Shown: positions 45,030 through 52,369 of the stretch, piece by piece
Layout: each line of letters starts with the position of its first letter
How positions within the stretch are numbered: the first letter of the stretch is position 1
Assembly: GCA_002690865.1 (NCBI GenBank)
Contig: NZGG01000016.1
Location: 1-52,369, forward strand
Length of the DNA stretch: 52,369 nucleotides
Direction of reading: 5' to 3'
Source of the DNA: Gammaproteobacteria bacterium
Lineage (GTDB): Bacteria > Pseudomonadota > Gammaproteobacteria > Pseudomonadales > Azotimanducaceae
Notes under the pieces: generated by a model
What the model was told of the DNA's origin: nothing
Databases searched by the model: none
Seen by the model: the letters and a program-made list of their open reading frames with translations, nothing else
Program-made: the position numbers and the translations under genes

Positions 45030-45179
45030 ATGAAAAAAATTCAAGTCCGTAAGAAAAAATCCAGCGCTACTATCGGAGGCACTAGTCAAAGTGCTTTCGC
45101 AGATCTTGAACAGTCTATTCCATCATCTAACCGCCCAAGTAAGAAGGAGAAGCAAGGAAACAGTTCAAAAAAGCATTAA
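45030..45179 (+). CDS. Small Lys/Ser-rich basic protein, unknown
   Basis: A 49-residue protein, MKKIQVRKKKSSATIGGTSQ at the start and a Lys/Ser-rich tail (PSKKEKQGNSSKKH). GGAG lies 6 nt before ATG 45030, which makes this start better than the longer TTG reading from 44943. It looks disordered and cationic, so it may bind nucleic acid or ribosomes. No family is recognised. The last 4 bp overlap the convergent ABC-permease gene end. Confidence 0.55.
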   Translation: MKKIQVRKKKSSATIGGTSQSAFADLEQSIPSSNRPSKKEKQGNSSKKH

Positions 45180-45919
45180 GCACCATTTAGCATGGTTTCA
45201 TGCTTGCCCGCCCTCATAAACGCCAAGGTAAGGGTAAGACTCATTAATAACGCTATAGTAATCCGGTTTTGGATTGTCCATGCCAATAGCTCTTTTGGGC
45301 TAGTGAAACCGCCATCGATTATCGTTGAAGTAGTAGAAGATTCCAAAAATACGTAAGGGTTGAAAAAGGGAAGGAAACGCAATTGGTTTTCCCCAAAATC
45401 CGTCAGCAATATGTTGAGGCATACGATAGCTGTTGTGCTAATAATTGCTGAAGTCATACTTCGAAAAAGTACACCCAAAGCCATCGCTAAAATCATATAA
45501 AAACATGCATCTTGGAGTAAGCCATAGGCCATGCCAAATGGAAAAGGTTTAAAGATAGCGTATACCAAGACGGATAAAATTAATGTTGTAAAAAGCAGAA
45601 TAAGAAAAGCAGAAAAAAGTTTAGCAAGCCAAAGTCGTTCAGAGCCACCTGGTATAGTGTACGCTATTTCTAGACTCCTTTCGTCCAACTCTCCGGCGAT
45701 AACTCTGACACCAAAAAATATAGCTAATGCCGTTAGGGGTAGTCCAATAATCGTATATTGAATGGTTAGGAGATTAATTACCTCTAATCCATTACGCACT
45801 CTCAAAAAATATTGGAACATAATCCAAACTAAAGTTAATAGGGGTAAAAACCAGAAGCGATATCCCGCGAGAGCGATCATTGCATAATGTATAAAATCAA
45901 AGTCGATTTTTAGTTTCAT
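45176..45919 (-). CDS. ABC-2-type transporter permease
   Basis: A 247-residue protein with six membrane helices. GELDERSLEIAYTIPGGSERLWLAKLFSAF (~75-104) is the ABC-2 permease loop. It starts 2 bp after the stop of the RND-ABC fusion, whose ATPase domain lacks a permease of its own, so the two very probably form one transporter. Cargo unknown. Confidence 0.85.
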   Translation of the reverse strand: MKLKIDFDFIHYAMIALAGYRFWFLPLLTLVWIMFQYFLRVRNGLEVINLLTIQYTIIGLPLTALAIFFGVRVIAGELDERSLEIAYTIPGGSERLWLAKLFSAFLILLFTTLILSVLVYAIFKPFPFGMAYGLLQDACFYMILAMALGVLFRSMTSAIISTTAIVCLNILLTDFGENQLRFLPFFNPYVFLESSTTSTIIDGGFTSPKELLAWTIQNRITIALLMSLTLTLAFMRAGKHETMLNGA

Positions 45920-45921
45920 AA

Positions 45922-48900
45922 TTATGTTTTAGTATCAGTGTGAGATAAAAGCCAGATATAACCGTCTTCCAGTGTTGCGTTTACAGGTTCTGCATCGTCG
46001 AGATAATCACTTGTGAGTATGCGATGCACAGTTTTTCCATCTGCTGAGGGAGTTTCATGGGTTCGAATTGACTTGGTGGGAATGATAGGTTTGATTCCTT
46101 GTTGTGTTCTTACTTCCCAAACCTTAGCAGTCGCTCTATGGGCTAATTCTTCCGTACCACCATCGAAAACTAGTTCTCCTTTTGCAATTACTATAACTCG
46201 CTCACAAGCAGCTGCTACATCTTCCACTACATGGGTAGAGATGAGAACAATTCTATCTCTGGCAAGTTTGCTTAGGAGATTTCTTAATCGAATTCTTTCC
46301 CTCGGATCAAGACCAACGGTTGGTTCATCAACAATGATTACAGGAGGCATACGTAATAAAGTCCTCGCAATAGCTACTCGTTGTTGCATACCTCCCGATA
46401 GTTCACTAATTTTTTCATCTTTCTTACCGGTAAGATCAACTTCGCCTAGTAAGTCTTTTACCCGTTGTTTTCGTTCACCCGCAGGGATGCCATAAAGAGC
46501 TGCATACCAATTCAGATAATCTACTGCAGACATACCGGCAGGTAGACCTGTATCTTGTGGCAAGTAACCTACCCAGTTAGCAAGGTAACGCTGAATACGC
46601 TTTAATTGGACTCCTCCATAACGTATGGTTCCGCGTGTTGGATTAAGTATCCCCGCCAACTGCCTTAACAGAGTGGTTTTACCAGCCCCATTTGGGCCAA
46701 GAATACCAACCATTCCTCTCTCTATTTCAAAGTTCACTCCTGATAAAGCAACTATTGGATCATCGGGGAGATCTAGACCAGCAACTTGTGCTGATAATCC
46801 ACGCCATGAATTGATAACTGCTTTAATTCTGCTGTGTGAGACGCGTCGAGGCAGAAGTCCTCTCGATTGCCTCTCTGCACTGTGCCGCATACCTTGTGCT
46901 ATTAAGACAATTAACGCAGCTATTGCGCTAACAAAATAAGCATTAGGTTTTTCACTACCCTGCGTATGCAGGTTAATCTCGGTGAATAGTAAATATGAAA
47001 TGATAACTAACCAGGGTGCTGCGTATATAAGTCTTTCTACAATTCTACTATGCAGAGCCTTACCCTTCTGTGTTACGTGTCCACGAAATTTCTGAATTTC
47101 TGTAATCAGTCGCGTGAGAAGGAAACCCGTCATCATCCAAAAAAATAGTTCCCAAAAAGCAGATTGAACCATTATCGCGACGATACCGAGTCCAAAAATA
47201 CCGAGGACTAAGGGTGCAAAGCGATCCCGTGCATCTGAGGGAAGGAATACCTTCCCTCCTCGTGAAATAACGTTTTCAGCGTAAATTTCTGGAGCCAACA
47301 AAGCGGTTTTAAGAGGCCCTGATATTCCGTATTTCTTGTGTAAATGGGTTACCGTGAGTTTTGGACATCCATTAACCAGATCTAGAACCGGCACTTCTTT
47401 TGGGCGAAAAATCAGCATAATCAATGCTAAATATACACTTCCAATTAGTAGTGCGCTGATTATCTGCCATGGTAAAGCCGTCAAAGTTTCTGTCCACACT
47501 AGCATCATCATAGTTATGAGCATCGAGCTAATCCAGAACAGTACAAGCCATGGGCCTGCTCGAATGAAAAAGTTATCTACTTTGTTTAAGAGTGTGAAGC
47601 CCACAGGAATGAGTACCAGTGTTAATAAGCTAGAGGTCACCAGCCCGCCTATAACTACTATAGCAAAAGGCGGCCAAATTTCATTTTCTCTTCCCGTAAC
47701 AATAGTCAGTGGCCATAGCCCAGCTATAGTTGTTGCAGATGTCATTAAAACTGGTCTCGTACGTTCTTTTACTGCTGCAAACGCTGCAGCACCAGAACTC
47801 CAATGACTTTCTCTTATCAGTTGCTGTATTCTATCGACTAATAGTATTGCGGGGTTAACGGTAAGACCAACAAGAACGATTGCTCCCATTGCCGCCATTA
47901 ACTCAAACGCAATGCCAGCAAAAGCGAGAGCCCAAATAGCGCCAAGTATTGTCAGTGGTAACGCTAGGAGTATCAATAATGGTAGTGTAAGCGATTCGAA
48001 TACAGTGGCTAGCACAAGAAAAAGTAGAGCAACTGCAGGCACACTTATTTTTTTGAACCAAACTTCTGTATCGTTATTGTCCGTTGTTTCGATACTTACC
48101 CCACTGGGTTTTGGAATCGCTCGGACCAGTTCCGAAATTTCCCTTTCAATACTAAGCCGCGTTGGCCCAGTGTCAGGAATATCGTCTCGAAGTCGGTACA
48201 TGACGCTCACTTCACGTCGACCGTTACGGTGAGATATAACTGTTGGCGGCGGCATTTGGCGCATGGTGGCTAATGCTGTAACGGGCATCACTCCAGCAGG
48301 CGTTTGTATGCGCATTCGGGTTAAATCACGCATGCCACTGTTTTTCTCACGAGCACCTTTTCGAGTGACGAAGACTGGTAATTCTCGGCCATTGTCAGTT
48401 ATAAAGCCGATCGGCATCCGTTGACCTTCCCGTCCTGCTAGTTGTAAAACAGGTAAAACTTGACTGAAAGTTAGACCTAAAGATTCAAAGACTGGTCCGA
48501 TGGGTTCTATCCAAAATTCACTCATACCCGGTTGGACGTTTGTCCACGCAGCGGATATCTGAGGAGTTGATTCCAGTTGCGATTCCACACTATCCGCAAG
48601 ACTTAGCAGTACCTCGCTATCGGGTCCAGAAAGTACGATTTCTGTTGGGGTCCCACCAAAAGCATCGCCAGCACTTTTACCGCCACCACTAGCGGTTTCA
48701 TCACCAGGACGAAGAATGCGAAAACCTCCCTTTACGTTTCGAGCTGCTTCGTAAATTTTGTTGCGAACTGACTGAGCCCTAAAGTCCTCTGGTCGTTCGT
48801 CTCTATCGACAAGACGAATAGTGAGTGATCCGCCATTTTCATCGATTTGGCTTTCAACAGATTCCACAAAAGGATCCTCGAGTAATACATTTTCTAGAAT

Positions 48901-50679
48901 TGCTACAGCATTACTTGCTACCTCTAGCGATCTATTAGATGGGAACCTTGCAGTTAGCTGAATAGTGTCGGGCTCGCTTGCTTGGTCAAGATTACCGATA
49001 CTACTGACCCACGGTAGTGCGATCGCACCGGTAAGTAATATGGCGGCTAATGTACCTATAATCCAAGTTGATGGATATCTAAGAGCTTTTGCTACGATTA
49101 TGCTGAAAAGTATTTTGGCTTGGTCAGGTGGTACGAGATTGCCTTTTTCTCTCCGCCGAGCTTTTGCGATGCTAATACGTTGAGCGGCAGCAGGGGCGGC
49201 AAGATAGTGTGCGAGTAAAGGCACCAAACCAATCGCGACTATTAGGGAACCGGCAAGAGGTAAGAGAATAGAGAGACTTAGTATTATGACTGATTGAAGG
49301 ATCATAGGATCTTCAATATCTACTAAAATAATTGGTAAGAATACGATTGCAGTGGTTGTGCTTGCAGCCAGAATAGCCCTAACTGTTCTTCTCAAGCCTT
49401 TATTGACAGCAGTTTCTATATCTTGTCCTCGCTCTAAATGCCTCTGTATGGCTTCAAAAACGACGACGCTGTTGTCAACTACTAGACCAATTGCCAGCAT
49501 CAAACCAAACAGTGAGACTAAATTTAGCGTTTGGTCCAGTAAGTATAAAAATGCTAAAGCGGCCATAAGGCTTACCGGAACAGCTAAGCCAACTACAGCG
49601 ACTGCACGCCATTGTCGGAGAAATAAAAACAGTATGGCTAAAGCGACTAAAAAGCCTGAGGCTCCAAGCTTAGATAGATATTCAATCTGGGTTTCGATGG
49701 TTTCAGCGGCATCAAAGCCTACAACGAGATCCAGGCCTTGGGGATTTAGTTCCTCTTTAACTTCCGCTATACGAGATCGAAGATTTTTTCCAAGACGGAT
49801 GAGGTTAGAATCTTGATCCTGATATATGACTAGGCCAACAGATGCTTGACCATTAACGCGGAATAGTCCACTTTCGGGACCCGGTCCTAGAGTTACCTCA
49901 CTTGTATGATGTAAAAGTGCAGGTTTATTGTATTCAATGCGACTGTTTGAGAGAGAGTGGAGACCCATTGGCCTTCCATCCAGCACCACTGACGTTTGTC
50001 CTCTTTCACTATTCATACTCCCTGTATACTGAGCGCGACCTAAAGTGTTACGTACCATTGTCACGACGCTATCAACGGTAACTCCAAGTGCAGTCGTCCG
50101 AATGGGATCGACAGTGACTGTAACTTGGGGTTTTGAACCTCCTACGGCCATTGCTTGACTCACCCCAGACATTGAAGCGAATCTGGGTGCGATCATTTGA
50201 TCAGTAATATCATAGAGAGCATTCTTACCATCGTTATTTTTACCAACGATGTAAAGGACCATTGCTAATTCGGAAATCGCCTGCGTTCCAGCAGAACTAA
50301 CAGTGAGTGAAGTACCCTGTGGTTGATTACGTTGTAATTCTGTAATGATGCGTTGCAATTCGAACTCGCGAATCTTGATATCGATTTTGGGCTCAAAGCG
50401 GACTGTAAATTGGCCATTTGATCCACGAATCTGCCCTCGTGTTTCTGCAATATCTGACATGGTGGATATCTGTGCTTGGAGGGGTAATAGAATTTCTCTT
50501 TCGATTACTTCTGGATTGCTTCCAGGGCGATAGAAGTTTATGTTGATTTCGCTTCCAACTAATCTGGGGAATAATTCCACCGGTATCTTCTGCCAAGCTA
50601 TACCTCCCAGAAGTATTATTCCAATGAAAAACATCGCTACGGCAACTGGGCGATGTATAGAAAGCATGAGGAAGGACAT
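45922..50679 (-). CDS. RND efflux permease fused to an ABC ATPase
   Basis: A 1585-residue fusion. Residues 1-~1060 are a complete HAE-type RND pump: TM1, a first periplasmic porter loop, the TM4 motif GLMLAIGLVVDNSVVVFEAI (one Asp where AcrB has two), a second porter loop, and the TM10 motif GLTVNPAILLVDRIQQ. Residues ~1060-1290 add about six further membrane helices around two cytoplasmic stretches. Residues ~1300-1530 are an ABC ATPase with Walker A GPNGAGKT (~1327), signature LSGGMQQR (~1427), Walker B VIIVDEP (~1446) and H-loop STHVVED (~1482). The ORF is continuous with no stop at the junction. It overlaps the upstream RND gene by 1 nt (TAATG), with an ABC-2 permease downstream. Confidence 0.9.
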   Translation of the reverse strand: MSFLMLSIHRPVAVAMFFIGIILLGGIAWQKIPVELFPRLVGSEININFYRPGSNPEVIEREILLPLQAQISTMSDIAETRGQIRGSNGQFTVRFEPKIDIKIREFELQRIITELQRNQPQGTSLTVSSAGTQAISELAMVLYIVGKNNDGKNALYDITDQMIAPRFASMSGVSQAMAVGGSKPQVTVTVDPIRTTALGVTVDSVVTMVRNTLGRAQYTGSMNSERGQTSVVLDGRPMGLHSLSNSRIEYNKPALLHHTSEVTLGPGPESGLFRVNGQASVGLVIYQDQDSNLIRLGKNLRSRIAEVKEELNPQGLDLVVGFDAAETIETQIEYLSKLGASGFLVALAILFLFLRQWRAVAVVGLAVPVSLMAALAFLYLLDQTLNLVSLFGLMLAIGLVVDNSVVVFEAIQRHLERGQDIETAVNKGLRRTVRAILAASTTTAIVFLPIILVDIEDPMILQSVIILSLSILLPLAGSLIVAIGLVPLLAHYLAAPAAAQRISIAKARRREKGNLVPPDQAKILFSIIVAKALRYPSTWIIGTLAAILLTGAIALPWVSSIGNLDQASEPDTIQLTARFPSNRSLEVASNAVAILENVLLEDPFVESVESQIDENGGSLTIRLVDRDERPEDFRAQSVRNKIYEAARNVKGGFRILRPGDETASGGGKSAGDAFGGTPTEIVLSGPDSEVLLSLADSVESQLESTPQISAAWTNVQPGMSEFWIEPIGPVFESLGLTFSQVLPVLQLAGREGQRMPIGFITDNGRELPVFVTRKGAREKNSGMRDLTRMRIQTPAGVMPVTALATMRQMPPPTVISHRNGRREVSVMYRLRDDIPDTGPTRLSIEREISELVRAIPKPSGVSIETTDNNDTEVWFKKISVPAVALLFLVLATVFESLTLPLLILLALPLTILGAIWALAFAGIAFELMAAMGAIVLVGLTVNPAILLVDRIQQLIRESHWSSGAAAFAAVKERTRPVLMTSATTIAGLWPLTIVTGRENEIWPPFAIVVIGGLVTSSLLTLVLIPVGFTLLNKVDNFFIRAGPWLVLFWISSMLITMMMLVWTETLTALPWQIISALLIGSVYLALIMLIFRPKEVPVLDLVNGCPKLTVTHLHKKYGISGPLKTALLAPEIYAENVISRGGKVFLPSDARDRFAPLVLGIFGLGIVAIMVQSAFWELFFWMMTGFLLTRLITEIQKFRGHVTQKGKALHSRIVERLIYAAPWLVIISYLLFTEINLHTQGSEKPNAYFVSAIAALIVLIAQGMRHSAERQSRGLLPRRVSHSRIKAVINSWRGLSAQVAGLDLPDDPIVALSGVNFEIERGMVGILGPNGAGKTTLLRQLAGILNPTRGTIRYGGVQLKRIQRYLANWVGYLPQDTGLPAGMSAVDYLNWYAALYGIPAGERKQRVKDLLGEVDLTGKKDEKISELSGGMQQRVAIARTLLRMPPVIIVDEPTVGLDPRERIRLRNLLSKLARDRIVLISTHVVEDVAAACERVIVIAKGELVFDGGTEELAHRATAKVWEVRTQQGIKPIIPTKSIRTHETPSADGKTVHRILTSDYLDDAEPVNATLEDGYIWLLSHTDTKT

Positions 50680-52369
50680 TACGCTTGCCTCTGCCTCACT
50701 CGATCAAGCAGTAAATAAATGCATGGCAGTACGAGAAGTGACCCAATAGTAGATGCGATAATTCCACCAATTATTGTGATAGCCATCGGGGCGCGTAAGG
50801 AGGCTCCCTCTCCGGTTCCAAAAACAAGAGGTAATAGAACCATGACAGTCGTCAATGTGGTCATTATAATCGGTCTCAATCTGATGCCAGCAGCACTAAC
50901 AAGCGCATCAATTCTATCTACTCCTTTTGACATTAGCTGACGTGCTGTAGCTAAAAGCAATACCGCGTCATTGACTGCTACACCGGCGAGTACAATCAGG
51001 CCCATAATGGCCATCACACCAATTGGTGATCCCGTTGGGAAGAGAACTAATCCAACTCCAATTAACGAAAGAGGGATCGCAGACAACACTGTAATGGGGT
51101 GAATAAAAGACTCAAATGATCCTGCAAGTACCATAAGAACCAAAATAAGAGCTAAAACTCCCGCTAGTTTAAGCTCATTGATTGTTTTAACCCGTTCTGT
51201 CTCTTCTCCTCGAAGTTGTGCATTGATCCCCGGCAGTAGAGGATCCTCTAAGGCTTTTTTTACCGCGATAAGGGCTAGGGGATATTCAACCAGATTAGAA
51301 ATTTCTGCTGTAACGGTTGCTGTTCTGCGTTGGTCTCTTCGAAAAATTTCTCGTGCTCCGGCGACCTCTTGGAAACTAGCGATTTCACCAATAGTAATCT
51401 TTTGTCCTCGATTGGATCGAAAGATAATTTGTTCAAGAGTTTCGCGGGTTGCTTGGTCTGTTCTAAGTCTCACAGGTTGGTCTTCATCACCATTCGACAG
51501 TATTGTTATGTCTCTGCCATCTAAACTTGTCTCCAAAACTCGGGTCACTGTGCCCAGGTCAATACCAAGACCATCAGCCATTATTTGATTGAGAACTATT
51601 CGGAGCTCAGGTGGACCGTCTTCAAACGAGGATCGCACGTTCCAAAGTTCACTTAATTTGGTTAGCCTTTGTCGTACTATTTCGGTCCCCCTTCTTAGAT
51701 CTGGTAAAGCTTGTCCCGATACCTCAACAATGACGGCAGGTCCTGTCCCTCCGAGCGCATTTGCGATTGCACTTGAGCCAATTTGCCAATCAGCCTCTAT
51801 CGAATCCAGTGCGGCTAGATGAGGTGTTAAATAGTTAGCAAGTTCTTTACCGGGTAATCCTTCATCACTTAACCGAATAGTAATCTTTGCAGTATTTTCT
51901 TCTGTTGATTCCATACGAACTAATCTTGAGTCTTCGGGTAAGCGTCCGATTTCTGATAGCATCGCTTCCAGATGGTTACCATTTGCCTGAATCATCATTG
52001 ATTCAATACCTTCAATAACTCGAGATGTCGACTCTACTTTTTGTCCAGGGGTGCCAACGATTCTGAGCGAGAATTGCCTAGGATCAGCAGAGGGGAGCAA
52101 CTCGGTCCCGAGTTGTATTAAAGAATAGCCAGCCAGCCCTGAAGCTAACAGGGCGATGGTCACTGTTTTTCCTGGCCTTTCTAATAATCTCCTAACTAAT
52201 TTTTCGAGTCGATATCGATATGTTAGAAAAATAGTTTCAGATTTGTCACCAGTTGCCGGCATGAACCACCTGGCTAGAGCAGGTATTAGCATCATGGCAA
52301 CCATAAGGGATGCAAATAAGGATGCGGTAACTGTAAATGCGATGCCCTCGATCAATCGAGCAGCCATAC
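50679..52369 (-). CDS. RND efflux permease, partial (C-terminal ~560 residues)
   Basis: The reading frame is open to the window edge, so the N-terminal half lies beyond 52369. Visible are helices of the first half (IPALARWFMP), TM7 (TVTIALLASGLAGYSL), the second periplasmic porter loop, TM8-TM12 and the TM10 motif GLIVLAGVAVNDAVLLLATARQ. It belongs to the HAE-type RND family like the downstream fusion, so the operon encodes two different RND subunits, as in heteromeric MdtBC-like pumps. The ATG of the RND-ABC gene overlaps its stop codon. Confidence 0.92.
   Translation of the reverse strand, partial: MAARLIEGIAFTVTASLFASLMVAMMLIPALARWFMPATGDKSETIFLTYRYRLEKLVRRLLERPGKTVTIALLASGLAGYSLIQLGTELLPSADPRQFSLRIVGTPGQKVESTSRVIEGIESMMIQANGNHLEAMLSEIGRLPEDSRLVRMESTEENTAKITIRLSDEGLPGKELANYLTPHLAALDSIEADWQIGSSAIANALGGTGPAVIVEVSGQALPDLRRGTEIVRQRLTKLSELWNVRSSFEDGPPELRIVLNQIMADGLGIDLGTVTRVLETSLDGRDITILSNGDEDQPVRLRTDQATRETLEQIIFRSNRGQKITIGEIASFQEVAGAREIFRRDQRRTATVTAEISNLVEYPLALIAVKKALEDPLLPGINAQLRGEETERVKTINELKLAGVLALILVLMVLAGSFESFIHPITVLSAIPLSLIGVGLVLFPTGSPIGVMAIMGLIVLAGVAVNDAVLLLATARQLMSKGVDRIDALVSAAGIRLRPIIMTTLTTVMVLLPLVFGTGEGASLRAPMAITIIGGIIASTIGSLLVLPCIYLLLDRVRQRQA

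Noticed and set aside
47800-47880. Loss of the AcrB-type TM10 Lys (Asn at that place) as a sign of a dead RND pump
   Set aside because: Many HAE-type RND pumps have VNNAI-like sequence here; both RND proteins in this operon share it, so it is family variation.
49352-49816. Long plus-strand frames opposite the RND genes (also near 46013, 47336 and 51178)
   Set aside because: They are Ser/Thr-rich mirror frames of the RND coding sequence, with no motifs or ribosome-binding sites.
1-52369. CRISPR arrays, insertion sequences, prophage genes or tRNA genes
   Set aside because: No repeat-spacer pattern, transposase, integrase or cloverleaf was recognised by eye. A tRNAscan or ISfinder run could still find a weak one.

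Overview
The window looks like a chromosomal piece of a low-GC, probably marine gammaproteobacterium close to Pseudomonadales/Cellvibrionales. The reasons are the 3' end of a Pseudomonas-like 5S rRNA at the first bases, a FabY-type beta-ketoacyl-ACP synthase, and gammaproteobacterial gene orders: holD-like/rimI/prfC and lptFG divergent from pepA-holC-(small gene)-valS. Taxonomy is inferred from gene content and order only.

Layout. 1-65: end of an rRNA operon and its terminator. 197-7628: purU (-), a TonB-dependent receptor (+), a nitronate-monooxygenase-like flavoenzyme and a PEBP/YbhB protein (-), then a zinc-finger FBP-domain protein and an MFS transporter (+). 7681-10219: holD-like, rimI and prfC. 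10227-15850 (-): fabY, a thiolase, and a coupled pair made of a polytopic membrane protein and a sialidase-like BNR protein. 15925-22483 (+): class I fumarase and a 1628-residue biotin-dependent carboxylase carrying all catalytic parts in one chain. 22517-23219: a decayed TauE/SafE exporter gene, divergent from an intact LysR gene. 24186-27294: a GntR-PurM fusion gene divergent from hisH-hisF-slyX, with a perfect palindrome between them. 27389-34890: csp, valS, a frameshifted small gene, holC, pepA and lptFG. 34887-35792: RDD protein and PaaI-type thioesterase. 36217-43901: a three-gene operon of a TPR/FG-GAP/ASPIC lipoprotein, a membrane cytochrome with five heme-c sites, and a CRTAC1/ASPIC protein. 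43983-44847: a split MaoC-type hydratase. 45030-45179: a tiny basic protein. 45176 to the end (-): an ABC-2 permease, a 1585-residue RND pump fused to an ABC ATPase, and the C-terminal part of a second RND permease that runs off the window.

Strongest candidates for something undescribed: (1) the RND-ABC fusion with its partner ABC-2 permease and second RND subunit; (2) the GntR-PurM fusion, which looks like an enzyme turned transcription factor (compare MocR, GntR plus aminotransferase), facing a hisHF pair across an 11+11 bp palindrome; (3) the cytochrome/FG-GAP/ASPIC operon, which reads like a quinol-linked electron-export or surface system; (4) the carboxylase with order CT-alpha, long linker, CT-beta, biotin carboxylase, biotinyl domain. 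The TauE/SafE relic beside an intact regulator records recent gene loss. All functions are assigned by reading motifs; no database search was run.
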